Source of the DNA: Arachnopeziza araneosa
Taxonomy: Eukaryota; Ascomycota; Leotiomycetes; Helotiales; Arachnopezizaceae
Length of the DNA stretch: 64,000 nt
Assembly: GCA_003988855.1 (NCBI GenBank)
Contig: QYAI01000033.1
Span: 219,490-283,489 of the forward strand
Direction of reading: 5' to 3'
Position numbers and translations under genes: made by a program. Below the pieces are notes generated by a model. It did not search any database. It worked only from the letters and a program-made list of their open reading frames with translations, and had not been told where the DNA came from. Positions 1 through 10,685 of this stretch are shown one piece after another (positions within the stretch are counted from its first letter, which is position 1; each line of letters begins with the position of its first letter).

Positions 1-1
1 T

Positions 2-355
2 GTTTCTGGCGATCTGCAAGCCAATCCGGAAAACAGTTGGGTATGGGCTGGCAGCGAGACGGGCATGAATCTTGGGAGTGGAAGCAGAGAGAAGATCGCA
101 CCGAGTGCGACGTTATTAGGAGTTGGGGGTATTGGAGATGGGACTACCATCCTCACCGAAGCAGAAGCACGAGACTGGGGAGGGTGGGAGAGAGTGGAAT
201 ACTTGGTTGGCGTACTGGCACGAGAACAGGGCGGATTTGCGCAGCCCATCCATTCAAGATACGGTTCTGGGAGTAGTGGAGGAGGGGTGGGCTCGGATAG
301 GAGTCAGGATCGAAATAGAGGCAACGAGAGAATGAGCATCACGAACATCATCTAA
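2..355 (+). CDS. 3' end of an unrecognised gene (partial)
   Basis: A reading frame is open from the left edge of the window to a TAA at 353-355, about 117 codons without a stop, so this is probably the last exon of a gene that begins outside the window. The product is rich in Gly, Glu and Ser/Arg and has no motif I recognise; its tail is polar (many Gly, Ser, Arg and Asp) and looks disordered. Two other plus frames are also open for 70-80 codons here, so the choice of frame rests only on it running through the edge. No function is assigned. Confidence 0.35.
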   Translation, partial: VSGDLQANPENSWVWAGSETGMNLGSGSREKIAPSATLLGVGGIGDGTTILTEAEARDWGGWERVEYLVGVLAREQGGFAQPIHSRYGSGSSGGGVGSDRSQDRNRGNERMSITNII

Positions 356-2949
356 GCAACAGGATGTTGAGCATATCCTCGACATTATTCCCTACTCTAT
401 GGACAGCATTTTGGCATTGCACTGGCATTGGAAATGGAAACTTTTTATCCTTGTATCTTGTATATACTGTAAGGTATGTAGCATACGGTTTTGGGCAGCT
501 GGGGTTTGGGAATCGGTGATACCAAACACGGGTACAAAAACGGACGCTCATGTCCTCTTTTCGGCGTTGGAAGCAGAGATACAGAGCTCTTTACACATGG
601 TGAAGCGAAGCGGACCTCCGTCAAGTGTAATAAATGCATCAAAAAACACACTTTTATCCCACGTCTCAAAACCACGAGACAAAACCATATTACAGCCCAG
701 CAGCGATATAACTCGGTTAGTATACATAGCAGTCTTCTATCATCCTCCGTGTCCAGATAGGGAAGTACTTGCGAGGATGTTTGGAAACAATAGATATCAA
801 ACTCGAAACTTGGTCTCCATATGAGGCCGCTGAACTATCTCCGATCTGGCTCCTCGGAACTGGTCTACCGTAAAACACTATCAGGTTACTTTACCGCTTC
901 TTTTCCTCCTCGTCCCTGAAAATGCGGGGGGGCTGGGGAGGCTGGCAGGTAGGCAGGTAGGCAGGCTGCGGGGAGCGGAGAGGAGGGGGGATGTTCATGA
1001 CGGCGGTGCTGGCAGGACAGTTCACGACGTCCCTTCTCTTGGCACCGTTTCACCCTTTCTTCCAGAACCGTCATGCTTCTCTTCCTCCCCAGGGGCTGCT
1101 GACAGGGCAGGAGGCCAGCAGGTAGGAGGGACGGAGCAGAGCGAGGTATAGGGGCCAGGGAGGGTCCAGGTAGGGCACTTCCAGGCGGGTTTCATCCGCC
1201 GATCCATCTACCGAATATTGTAGCTGTATCGCCTGACCAGCGGCGTGCCTCGCCCATGCAGTGCCTCATCAATATATATCGGAAGGGCATCCGCTTTCAG
1301 GCACAATCTTGGAAGAAACCAGGCCCGTCAGGCTCACCGAGCGCACACACGCACGCACGCCCGCCCGGGTTCAGCGTGGAGGCTACGCTGCAACGTGCCG
1401 AAAAGCAGGCACTTCCGCCAGTCCCCTGGGGGGGCCTCACCCTCACCTCTCAGGCTCGACCAGCCTAAGCGCACGGGTATATGTCAGCATCTTATCTGCA
1501 ATATCATCCCGAACACGCCAACAACAACAACAATAACAACAACAACAACAACCACCACCATCACCACCACCAACGTCTTCCCTAGTCGCTCGCCCTCTCC
1601 ACGTCCACGTCCACGTCCAAGACATCCAGCCATCCTCCCGACCGCTGGCGGGAGACCGTCTCGCGCGTGAAGCTTATTCTTCTTGGCACGACGCTTCCAC
1701 CGGCGGGGCTATGGACGCAGGCATGGGATCGCTGGGGGGCTCCGGAACGTAGCAGCAGTTCCAGACGCGCGAGAAAGCCCAACGCCAACGCCATCGGTGC
1801 GACGGTGACGCGGACTCGCCGTTTGATCTACCGTCCGATCTCCTCGCCCCGCCGCCGTCGTCGTCGTGCTATTCGGAGATGCAGCGATGGCGACTCGGCA
1901 GCCCGACTGGCTGGCGGCACCAGCACCACCACCGTGCTCGCTCGCTCGCGTCTCACCTGTGTAAAGCGCTGGGCGTGCGAACCCGTCCTGGCGGGTCTCT
2001 CTTTGGTTTCCTCGTCGTTGTTTCCGTTGCGTCGGATTATTGTCGAGTAAGCGAGATGGCTTCAGGGACGCTTCTCGGGGAATTGATGACGAAGAGCTGA
2101 GCCATCTTAATGCAAGGGTCGACTTATCTCGCTTGCTGCCCACTTAGCCTCGTCGTGTTTGGGAAGTCCTGATATTATCCTCACCATCATCGGAGCCGCG
2201 CTCGCTCTCTCAGTCGGCGCTGCTCGACCGAGAAAGAACCTCTCCCAAATCTTGTTTGGACGCATAAAGTGCTGGTTACATCGCTCGTGTCGGTGGATCA
2301 GCAGCCCCCTTTGCTGACTCTGCCTCTCCCAACGGCCGTATATAATATTCACTATACAATAGGCCTCTGTGCGTCAGAGTCCACCCTCTCGTCTCGCTTT
2401 AGGGCTCTCTTCCGCGCCGTCCCAAGAATCACCACAGGCGGTACCGAGAAAGCTTTTCCGGCCCGTCTCCTCACAATTGTTTCATCAGCTCTTCGGTATC
2501 CGCACGGCGCGTCTCCACTCCCCCTCTTCTGGGCTGGGAGGACCGGATCTCTCCCTTTTGTTTCATCCGCAACGTGGTCCTATGTATATATATATCTTAA
2601 GACCCTAAGCTTACGATCAGTGTCGTGACGGGCATGAAATCGATAAAACATTATCGATGCGACGTATACGTGACGGGGTAACGTCTCTTGCTGGAGTCTA
2701 AACTTTTGAGATTATCAATCCAGCTAGAGCGTGGCGGTGCATCTGAATAAGACTCCGATGCTGTAGTTATGATCTCACTAGGATCAAGCGAGTTCATGGA
2801 AACCTGTAATGACAGAAAGTGATAAAGATTAAAATTGAGAGTGATAAACATGTACAGAAGCTTTATCTTTAACATCACGTCGTCGAAGATCTCTTTAGAT
2901 GCATGCTTGTTCAGAGAGAATTGTAGAAAAAGCGATGGATGTCAGGAAG
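356..2949. other. gene-poor, GC-rich intergenic stretch
   Basis: I see no convincing gene. Open frames of 60-140 codons exist on both strands but are biased, overlapping and without recognisable domains. The stretch holds short simple repeats: GGCAGGTA-like repeats near 940-966, a CAA/CCA/ACC triplet tract at about 1518-1572 and a CACGTC hexamer run at about 1600-1620. A minus-strand exon-like piece ends at 2651, after an acceptor at about 2806; it may be an alternative last exon of the next gene (see that entry). Confidence 0.4.
1518..1572. repeat. CAA/CCA triplet microsatellite
   Basis: A run of AAC/CAA triplets passes into CCA/CAC triplets. It would encode poly-Gln, poly-Thr or poly-Asn depending on frame, but no gene model supports translation. 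Confidence 0.8.
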
Positions 2950-5407
2950 TTATTCCATTTGGACCTTCGTTCGCCGCGGCTTAAACATCTGCCAAGATTT
3001 TGCCCTATCTTCCAATGCCTTCCTGAAATTCAATACATTCTGACTTTCCGGACTTTCCGAGTCACCGACCTGTTGCCTAGCCCTGCGTAGTTCGAACTCG
3101 GCATCCCATTCTTCTGACACTTCCATGAATTGGTGCGTGTCTTCTAAATACGAATTCACCTGTCCTGTTATTGAGTCCATCTGTTCTGGTAATGGTATAC
3201 TACTATCGTAGTCAAAAAACAGACTCTTTGTTTGTTCGACCTTTGGAGGAATTCGTGATGGGGTTTTACGCTTTCCCTCAAGGGCGCGGCGACGATGAGG
3301 CGCTTTTGGATGAGGCGGTGATGTTATCGCCGCATCAATAGTGAAAGAATAAAACTCCTCATCGTTGAGTCTAAATGTTTCAATTAGTTGAAGAGTTTGT
3401 GGTACAGAGGTGTGAAATGCGTACTCATCAGAAGCTTGCCATATCACTCTTTTGAATGCCGTTATATCTTGGTCAAACATTTTCATGGGCAGTTTTGGTT
3501 TTGGCGGCCTTTTTGATGCGATCTTGGGCAGCTCTTTAAAAGCACTTCTACCTTCTAAGATAGGGATGTGTATGTTGCTTCCAAAGTCAAAACTAAATGC
3601 AGTCTCAGAGTTGTATTCGACGTCTTCACTAAGACCATGCCGCAGTGCCGATAGATGTTTCCCACATTCTGAACTAGAATACCGAGTCAGATCTCTCTAC
3701 ATAAATTGACTCATGTTGGGTACTACTAACCATATTCGAAAGACCTCCTCTGAACCAAACTCTACTTGACCAAAACACGACGGACTTGGGCATCTACCTT
3801 TCCTGACGACTCCTGCTTCAAGCACGAATGCCATAGACACTCTTGACTTCGGTTGAATACCAGCACGCCATGCATTTTTGGTAATGGGTGTTTCATTGAA
3901 ACCATTAAGAACCATGAATTGCCCGTTGAGGACTCGTGCCAGCCCCACCTCGCCTTGGAAGGTATTTATAAGAAGTTTGTAGAAATTCTAAAATGTCATG
4001 CATTAGCTCCGGCCTCCTCCAAGAATATTTTAGCGGACTTACATCCCAGTACTGAAACTGAACGCAAGGAAGCCACTTGCGGCGCCCAATCCCGTCCTCA
4101 AATAGAAAGTGATCTCCGCAGAGCAGAAGCGGTTGAATGCTAGTACGATAAAGTAGGACCAAGTATGGTGCGAGCAGATATCTACTTCGAATTAGCTTCG
4201 TTTCAAGATCATACGGCGTTCAACTTACATAAGTTCCCGCATCAGTAAATGAAGACTAGATAGTAATAGCCAAACACTGCGTTGGATATTTTCGATGGCG
4301 TTCTCGACTTCCGAATTGGATCTTTTCTTAACTATGGAGTTCTGTGCGATTGAAAGATCAACCATACGACTGTTCACAGCTCCTGCCAGCAGATTTATAT
4401 GATCAAGCTTCCGAAGAAGACTTGAAGTCTGCTCTCTGGATACTTCTTCCATCTTAGCCGCCGTTTTCTGACTGTTCTCTTGAATTGTTCGTAAGACTAG
4501 ATCTGTAGATCTAGTCTGAGCTGTGGATAGAGTTGTAATCATGCCCTGAGAGGCTGCAAGTGATTCTGCCGTGGAATTTTGAATGGTGCTAAGAGATGTC
4601 TCAAACTGGCCCTCAAGTTGAAGTATGTTCTTTGAAAAAGCTTCTTGTGAGATAGAAAGTCTATCGAATCTTTCTTGAATTTCCAACTTGATTTCTTGGT
4701 TGTGCTCCTTGATTTCTAGAGCTGTACTCCTCCCCACGTCTCTGACCACTCCCTCAAGAGTAATAGAAGAAGCTTTTTGGACGGCTGAAAGTTGTTTCAC
4801 TTCTTTCTGGACTGCAAGTGTCAGAGGCTGTATCTTTGTTTCAGTTGCGGTGTCAATCGTGTGTGCTATTCGCGCTTGAATTTCGAATGGCATCTGGAGA
4901 GTATTTTGACTAACGTAAAGTCAGTAATGAATAAATACAGTTGTCATAGGCGTGGAATATGTTGCGCTGAGATGAAACTCACACGACTTGCTGGCTCAAA
5001 ACAACTCCGATGACTGAAATCGGCCCACCGATCTTCTCTCTTAGGTCCTTGACCTTTTTGGAAGTAGAAAGGGCCCATTGTAACTTTCGACCAGCAGTCA
5101 AAATCTTCAGCCTCGTGCTACTTGACCCAAGATCCCGCTCGAAACTCGTCTGAATCTCTTGGCAAAATGATTTCAATGGCGTTTGTACCTGCTCACAGAG
5201 CTGTGCTAGATTCTGAGATAGATTGGGGTCTAAAGGAGCAGACTGAAGCCCTTGAAGATGCTGTAATGTAACGGTGAGAACATTGAGGAAAGATGAAACA
5301 TCCTGGTAGTCGCGCGATGCCCCACCTGCATCTTTCAGCGCAATTCTTATCTTGTTAAGAAGGTGCAAGGCTGCGATGATATCGCCTGCAGACCAGCCGA
5401 AGGACAT
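2950..5407 (-). CDS. STAND-like N-terminal domain + ubiquitin-like domain protein
   Basis: Five exons: 5407-4983, 4909-4229, 4139-4043, 3987-3731, 3673-2950; 727 aa, with consensus splice sites and an exact frame. Residues 1-140 (start MSFGWSAGDIIAALHLL) resemble the helical domain found at the N terminus of many fungal STAND proteins. Residues about 145-370 form a long amphipathic helical or coiled-coil stretch. Exons 3-4 carry the fungal ubiquitin-like fold seen in such proteins (LLCGDHFLFEDGIGRRK, then NGFNETPITKNAWRAGIQPK). A CPSPSC ... CSECG pair, spliced across the fourth intron, could bind zinc. The C-terminal 180 residues are charged and low complexity. Known relatives lack an NTPase and have no firm function; a role as adaptor or regulatory partner of NLR-like proteins is inference. 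An alternative last exon (about 2806-2651) can be spliced in phase from AAG/GTCCAA near 2960. Confidence 0.75.
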
Positions 5408-6029
5408 TTCTCAAGCAATCATAAGACACTGACCATGCAGGCAGCGTTATAGCGCCAAGAACTCATCGCAAGAAAATAAAAGTAAGAAACGGAAGAAAGG
5501 CTGCAAAGGAGCTTGTTAAATTCTGCTGCTGGTGGAGTAGTGTTGGCCTTGTTGTCATGCATATGCAGCCCATGGTGCAGCCAGCTGCGCCACAGCCTCT
5601 TTAAGAAACGTGACCCAAATGCACCAAGAACCAAACTATTTTGGCTACAGCCTTTGAAAAAATGATGCTTTTTAACAGTATTGTTAGATGTAGCTCTTTG
5701 CGTATCAATCTTGGGAACACCTTGTCTCTGAAAGCCATTTTCTTACAGCGGCATACAAGAGACAATTCCACAATCAATAAAATAACTTAGATAGTACTTT
5801 CCAGCGAATTAATCATAACATTCTAAGAAATTAAGGTTTCCTGTCCGTCATTTTCGCGGGTCGTGCCCCCCTTTTTAGCTTAAGCGACTTTGTTTTAGTC
5901 GAGACAAGTTTGGTAAGGCCGGGTTTAGCAGAATCGTCCGAATCATCCTCCCACCTTCCTTATTTTGGGAGTCGCAACACAAACTCGAACGCACAATCAG
6001 CATTATCTTGAGGTCTTATTGTCAAACCT
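5408..6029. other. intergenic / promoter region of the 6.8 kb gene
   Basis: AT-rich, no gene seen. It separates the minus-strand ubiquitin-like protein from the plus-strand gene with the intron array, so it probably holds both promoters. Confidence 0.4.
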
Positions 6030-6821
6030 GTAAGTTTATCTTTCAGGCTAATACGAATGCATCGCGATGTTGAACGCACAATCTACCTTACTTTGAGCTA
6101 CGCTGATGTTTCGTCGTCTAGATCTTCTTTCGTCTGCGCACATCAGTAAGTCCATCCTCAATGCCCAACATACAATCTATTGCTCCCTCTCTTATACTAA
6201 ACGTTCATCGTCAAAGCGCTTACTTCATCTTTGAACGGCAGTAAGTTCATTCTCGAAGTCCACCGCTCAATCTACCACACATTGAGCTCTACTAACCGTT
6301 GATTGCCTAGACCCAAATTCTTGTATCTGAACGGGTAAGTCTACTCTAATGCCGAAGGATCAATTTACTACATCTCGAGCTCTACTAAACGTCATTGTTT
6401 CAGTTCACACTTTCGTTTCTGAATTAGTCAGTTTAGCTTCAGAGTCAAACAGCTAATCTCTTGCATTTTAAACTAAACTGACCTTGTATATTTTTTTTTA
6501 GGTTCACGCTTTCGTATCTGTACTGGTAAGCTTATTTTCAAAGTCGGAGCACTCTTCCTTGCCACTCTGCGCGTAAATCAATTATGACCTCTCTTCTTCG
6601 TCTTCTTTGTCTTCTCCCAGTTCTTCATCAGTTTACAATCTATCACACCTTGAACTATACTAAACGTTTATTGTCTAGGCCCTCACTTCCGTCTCCAAGT
6701 ACTGGTAAGTCCATTCCGAAGTCAAATTGCATTTCCGTCTCAATTTGATATATATCAAACGTTCATTGTCGTTTCGACATTTCAAAAGAACGAGCTTCTA
6801 ATTCGCATAATATCCCTCTAG
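6030..6821 (+). other. tandem array of introns separated by ~24-nt microexons (5' leader)
   Basis: Imperfect repeat units of about 92-99 bp. Each unit reads as a complete spliceosomal intron followed by a microexon. Predicted introns: 6030-6121, 6146-6216, 6241-6310, 6335-6403, 6427-6501, 6526-6678, 6705-6821. The donors are GTAAGT in five, GTAAGC at 6526 and a decayed GTCAGT at 6427. An ACTAAAC or ACTAACC branch site lies near 6196, 6291, 6384 and 6660. Acceptors are TAG, CAG or AAG. The microexons 6122-6145, 6217-6240, 6311-6334, 6404-6426, 6502-6525 and 6679-6704 are 24, 24, 24, 23, 24 and 26 nt and resemble each other (core near CACTTTCGTATCTG). The 6526 intron is double length and probably contains a decayed unit. 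The last intron ends 21 nt before the ATG at 6843. The last microexons are in frame with that ATG, but a stop in microexon 4 argues for an untranslated leader. Confidence 0.7.
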
Positions 6822-6842
6822 ATCCGATCGAAAATAGTCAAG

Positions 6843-7457
6843 ATGTGCATCTACATTGGCTACGAGTACAAAGATTGCGACTGCGTCGAATTTCTCCTCT
6901 CAACTCACAAACTCGATCATCCTTGCCCCGAGCCTTGTCCCTCCCAGCAACCTTTCTACTGGAACAATAAGCGCTGGCCTTTTACCAACCTAGATAATGT
7001 TGTGGTTGAAGCACCAAATAGGAGAACCTTAATGGCTTTGGGTTCAGGGCCTGCGATCCTGATGGACGATGGAGAGATCACCTATCTAAAAGTCATTGAC
7101 AATAGATGCTGGTTTTGTATGGATCTCGCCCGAGAAAAATATCCTCTTCTTCTCCAGTATGTGCCATTCTCTGTTTCACAACTCAAGGACAGACCGAGGC
7201 GGCCTACCAAAGAAAATCGGGTCAAGAGACGGTTGGCGCAATTGAGCAAAGGCCAGGTCGCTGAGAGAAAGTTAATTCTCAAGAGAGAGGAGCGCAGAAA
7301 GCAAACCAAAGCTGCATTGAGGGAGACGTTGAGAATTAGAGATGCGGCTCAGAGTACGGATTCTGACTATTCCACCACGAGCGATGAATGGTCTTCAAGC
7401 ACGCCCTCAGAGCAGCACTGGGTACGCGAATCCTACATTTTCGACTATCATCGTTAA
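6843..7457 (+). CDS. small Cys-containing protein of unknown function
   Basis: A 204-aa single-exon frame starting just after the microexon array. The N-terminal half carries Cys and His residues in a loose pattern (MCIYIGYEYKDCDC, HPCPEPC, then CWFC about residue 91), reminiscent of short Pezizomycotina proteins that begin MC and have a RING- or zinc-ribbon-like pattern; zinc binding is inference. Residues about 120-165 are strongly basic (KRRLAQLSKGQ, KREERRKQTK), compatible with a nuclear or nucleic-acid-binding role. The tail is Ser/Thr/Asp-rich. No family is recognised. Its expression probably depends on removal of up to seven leader introns. Confidence 0.6.
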   Translation: MCIYIGYEYKDCDCVEFLLSTHKLDHPCPEPCPSQQPFYWNNKRWPFTNLDNVVVEAPNRRTLMALGSGPAILMDDGEITYLKVIDNRCWFCMDLAREKYPLLLQYVPFSVSQLKDRPRRPTKENRVKRRLAQLSKGQVAERKLILKREERRKQTKAALRETLRIRDAAQSTDSDYSTTSDEWSSSTPSEQHWVRESYIFDYHR

Positions 7458-7567
7458 TCTCGAGTCACCAATCCCATCTTCTTCTCTCGGATGGCATTTC
7501 ACGGATCTGAGCGGTCAAGTGGGTTGATTAATGTCACATGTGGGAGTTGGGTTGCAAGCGGGAGTGT

Positions 7568-7745
7568 GCGGGAGTTTGCTGGAGTTTGTCATGATACAAG
7601 GCATTTTTTGTCACCGGATCACTGTTAGATCGAGAGATACCCAGCGCTGCAATAGCGGGAGTTTGTTGGAGTTTAAGTTGATACCACACGGGTTTCATCA
7701 GCAGAGCATAGTTGGATCGAAAGATACGCAGCACTGCAGTAGCGG
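7568..7745. repeat. two tandem 87-bp direct repeats
   Basis: GCGGGAGTTTG starts at 7568 and again at 7655, and GCGG recurs at 7742. The two 87-bp units share TTGGAGTTT, GTTGGATCGA/GTTAGATCGA and GATACSCAGC blocks and differ by scattered substitutions. It lies 110 bp downstream of the small Cys protein, probably in its 3' UTR or beyond. Confidence 0.65.
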
Positions 7746-7934
7746 ATTGAATTTCAACTCGTTGTCGTGAGTTGACGCTACTTTATGTTGGGCTGCTCAC
7801 CACCGTAGCATGAATGCGAATGTATTTCCATGACTGTGATGCTTTGTGAAAATAATCTGATAATCAATTCGTCTATTTTCAAACCATCTATATTGTTTTT
7901 TATAAACCTCTCTATATTTGCTCATCTAAAAATC

Positions 7935-9796
7935 TCAAACCCAATTGTCCAACTCTGCCCCGACTACCTCATTCGCCGGCATCTCATAATAACAGCTCTC
8001 CCCATCGGCGTCCAACTCCCTGATCTTGCCGCCCTCCTGCATCTCATAAAGACGCCCATGTCGATCATCCCCCTCCACTTCGGCATCTACATGATGCATG
8101 TTACCACTATTCGCGTTGGGTAGCTCATAGCGACTGATGCCAACATCGAGTTCCGGTTTGGAGATCATATCCATTTCCGTGTCGGAGAGATTATTCTGAT
8201 TCTGTGGCGGGGTTGAGCGGTCAGCGAGGGATGCAAGACGGCGGGGTCTGATGATGGTGAAATAGATGATGAAGATTAGCAAGAGGACGAAGAGAGTCAC
8301 TCCTCCTGTGATGGAGCCGATTAGGATGGCTTTTGAGAGGGAGGTATGGGAAGTTGGGGATGGGGCGTGGATGGCGATTATTTCTTGGGTCGAGAGCGTT
8401 TTTGCGTCCCAGTTACAGGCGGAGACGGAAAAGTTCCGGCGATCATAATCGGCTATGAGGTAGCTAATATGATATTAGTATCTAATCCTCTCAACCTGAA
8501 TTTATCTGGTATAACATGAAATGAATTAGAGTAGAAAGATGAAGCGTCGCACTCACGCTTCCTGCAAGAACGTTCTCCCGAGCACGACCTGATCCACATT
8601 CTCGGCTCGCCTTAGTGGGAAATAATACGTCGCGTTTTCGATGATGGGATCCTCAGCCAAGAGATATAATGCCTGGAAAGGAAGGGTGATATCAACATCG
8701 CCACCGACACCCGATAGTGTGAACGTCACATTCGGATTCCGAGCCAAAAGATCAGATTGTTGATATTGGTCGAGGAGGTAGAGTGATGTTTCGTTGTTCC
8801 AGGTGAGGTTGAATGCTGATTCAAACGCGAGGCAGACGGAGGTTGGAAGGTAGATATACGGGATTGTGGAGTCAATGAATGCAGATATGGAGGTTGAGCT
8901 GGTGCTGGAAAAGAGTGTGTTTGTGCTATTATTGCTGCTCGTGCCGATGCTGGTGATGGAAACACTGAGATCTCTAATGTCACGCGCGTTGAATGGAAAA
9001 GTCACGTTGTTTGGGATGAATCTGGATGCATCATAACCACCCAACGTGAGGGAACCAAGTACTTCCTGAAGTCCTGCTTATTTTAGCACTCGCCTTTCAT
9101 CTCCTGAGATTGGCTGGGCTTACGATATCGATTGCCCGCTGTATACGCCCAACTTGTACTCGGAATCATTTCTTGATCCCTCAAGTTCTGCATAAAACTC
9201 GGTACGGGATCATTGAAGCTCGTGAAATTACTCGGTCGAGGGTTCAATCCAAAGATGCCGAGATACAACTCTTCCGTGGCTATCCCAGCCAGCGTTTGGT
9301 TCTTCAGCGTTGGACCACCGCTTCCTTGCCATCCGAGGGTAATGGTGTCAAATCCGTACTCTCCATTCCCTGTATACCCGAGAGAGGTCTCAAGGTCTAG
9401 GGCGTAGAGATTATTTGCGTCGGATGCCGTGTTGTTAACCCAGGTTGACGAGATGTTGGGCTGGAAGGTACCGCCACGGCTAATAGCACAGCTGGCTAGG
9501 TCGTAGAAAACACATCCCTCGGGGAGGACGACCAGCGTTTGAGTTGTGGAGGTTCCTATTAGCAGTCTGACGTTCTGAGAGGGGGTGCCGACTTGGAGAG
9601 CAAAGGAAGACCAGCCACCATCGTCTCCGTCCCTGCGCGGTTGTAAGTCTACGTCCAAGTTGAGGGATGGGTTTTGAGTTTACCAGTCTTGAGATGGCGG
9701 GATAGATATTGGCGATGGAGTGACATCCTCCTCAGCTCGAACCAAGGAATAAGAGAGGAAGAGGAGGGTTCGCATGAAGAATCCATGGCGACGCAT
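7935..9796 (-). CDS. membrane-anchored aspartic-protease-like protein (peptidase A1 fold)
   Basis: Four exons: 9796-9684, 9632-9124, 9073-8557, 8463-7935; 555 aa with exact phases. A signal peptide starts MRRHGFFMRTLLFLSYSL; a second in-frame Met lies seven codons on. The lumenal part matches the pepsin fold: VGTPSQNVRLLIGTSTTQT then VVLPEGC, a flap-like LGYTGNGEYGFDTITLGW, LYLGIFGLNPR, and FIDSTIPYIYLP for the second active-site strand. A transmembrane helix (AILIGSITGGVTLFVLLLIF) follows at about residue 435, then a polar cytoplasmic tail of about 100 aa. The first catalytic motif, normally DTG or DTS, reads GTS, so the first Asp is missing while the second is present; the protein may be a non-catalytic relative. 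It may act at the plasma membrane or wall. Many Asn-X-Ser/Thr sites fit a secreted ectodomain. Confidence 0.85.
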
Positions 9797-10685
9797 CTCG
9801 GGAGCGAGCTTTGATGCACATGGAGCTCAAACAATCTTGAAGATCTCGAACGCAATCGATTCTGAACTGGGTTGAAAATCCAACCCGCACTAAAAGCCAC
9901 ATGCACAATGCATGGACACAGGTGAGGGAGCTGCAGAAGGTGCCACGGAGCGGATATGAGTCAGCTGAAGCTTTTCCACGGCCAGGAGAAGAGAGTCAGG
10001 ATAGAGCATCGGCTAAATGACGATTCAAGAGCTTCCCAGAATGACCTGATTCGGGGCCTACTGTAAGTCGTTGCGGTGTTGGGGCTTCAGGAAGATGAGA
10101 GCGGCCATATATCCTTCCAAGGCATTCAGACAGAGATTGCCACCGAGGTCCTGTGCCTCATCGCCAATAAAGCGAGCAAATGTATTTTCAGCTGTCAGGG
10201 GAGAGTGCAGCAATCCAGGAGATTCTTGGTCCGCCATCCAATGCGATGGCCGCCTCGTGACTTTGCTGACCAGGCGGACTGAGGCAGGAAGCATGGCTCA
10301 CCATGTCCGTCTGGCCTCGCCGCAAGGGGAAACTTGGGTGAGGGTGAAGCCAACCAGTCATGGCGACGGCCTTGCCCTTGGACGTTGGGCCGTCGTCGTT
10401 TCAGCTTGAGAGCTCGCAGCCATGCTCAGAGACTCAGCCTCACGCCAGCATGCAGGTACACCGCGCCGAGCCCTGATTGGTCCACCCTGTCATCCTGACT
10501 GCAGCGTATACCTCAAATAAACCATCTTCATATTGATCGGCAGAATCCTCCTTTGAGGGTCGTGACGTTTCATGGTGCGTGGGAGCTTCATATTTGACCC
10601 TCCCGTCTTCAGATTCATTTTTGAAGCTTTGCTTGCTTGTTTGTTTGTTTGTTTGTTTGTTTGTTTGCGTGTGCATCTCGTCGCA
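9797..10685. other. divergent intergenic region
   Basis: No gene is recognised. It separates the minus-strand protease-like gene from the plus-strand wall-protein gene and so probably carries both promoters. A TTTG repeat lies near its right end. Confidence 0.4.
10637..10668. repeat. (TTTG)n microsatellite
   Basis: About seven to eight copies of the tetramer GTTT/TTTG just upstream of the proposed start of the wall-protein gene. Confidence 0.9.
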
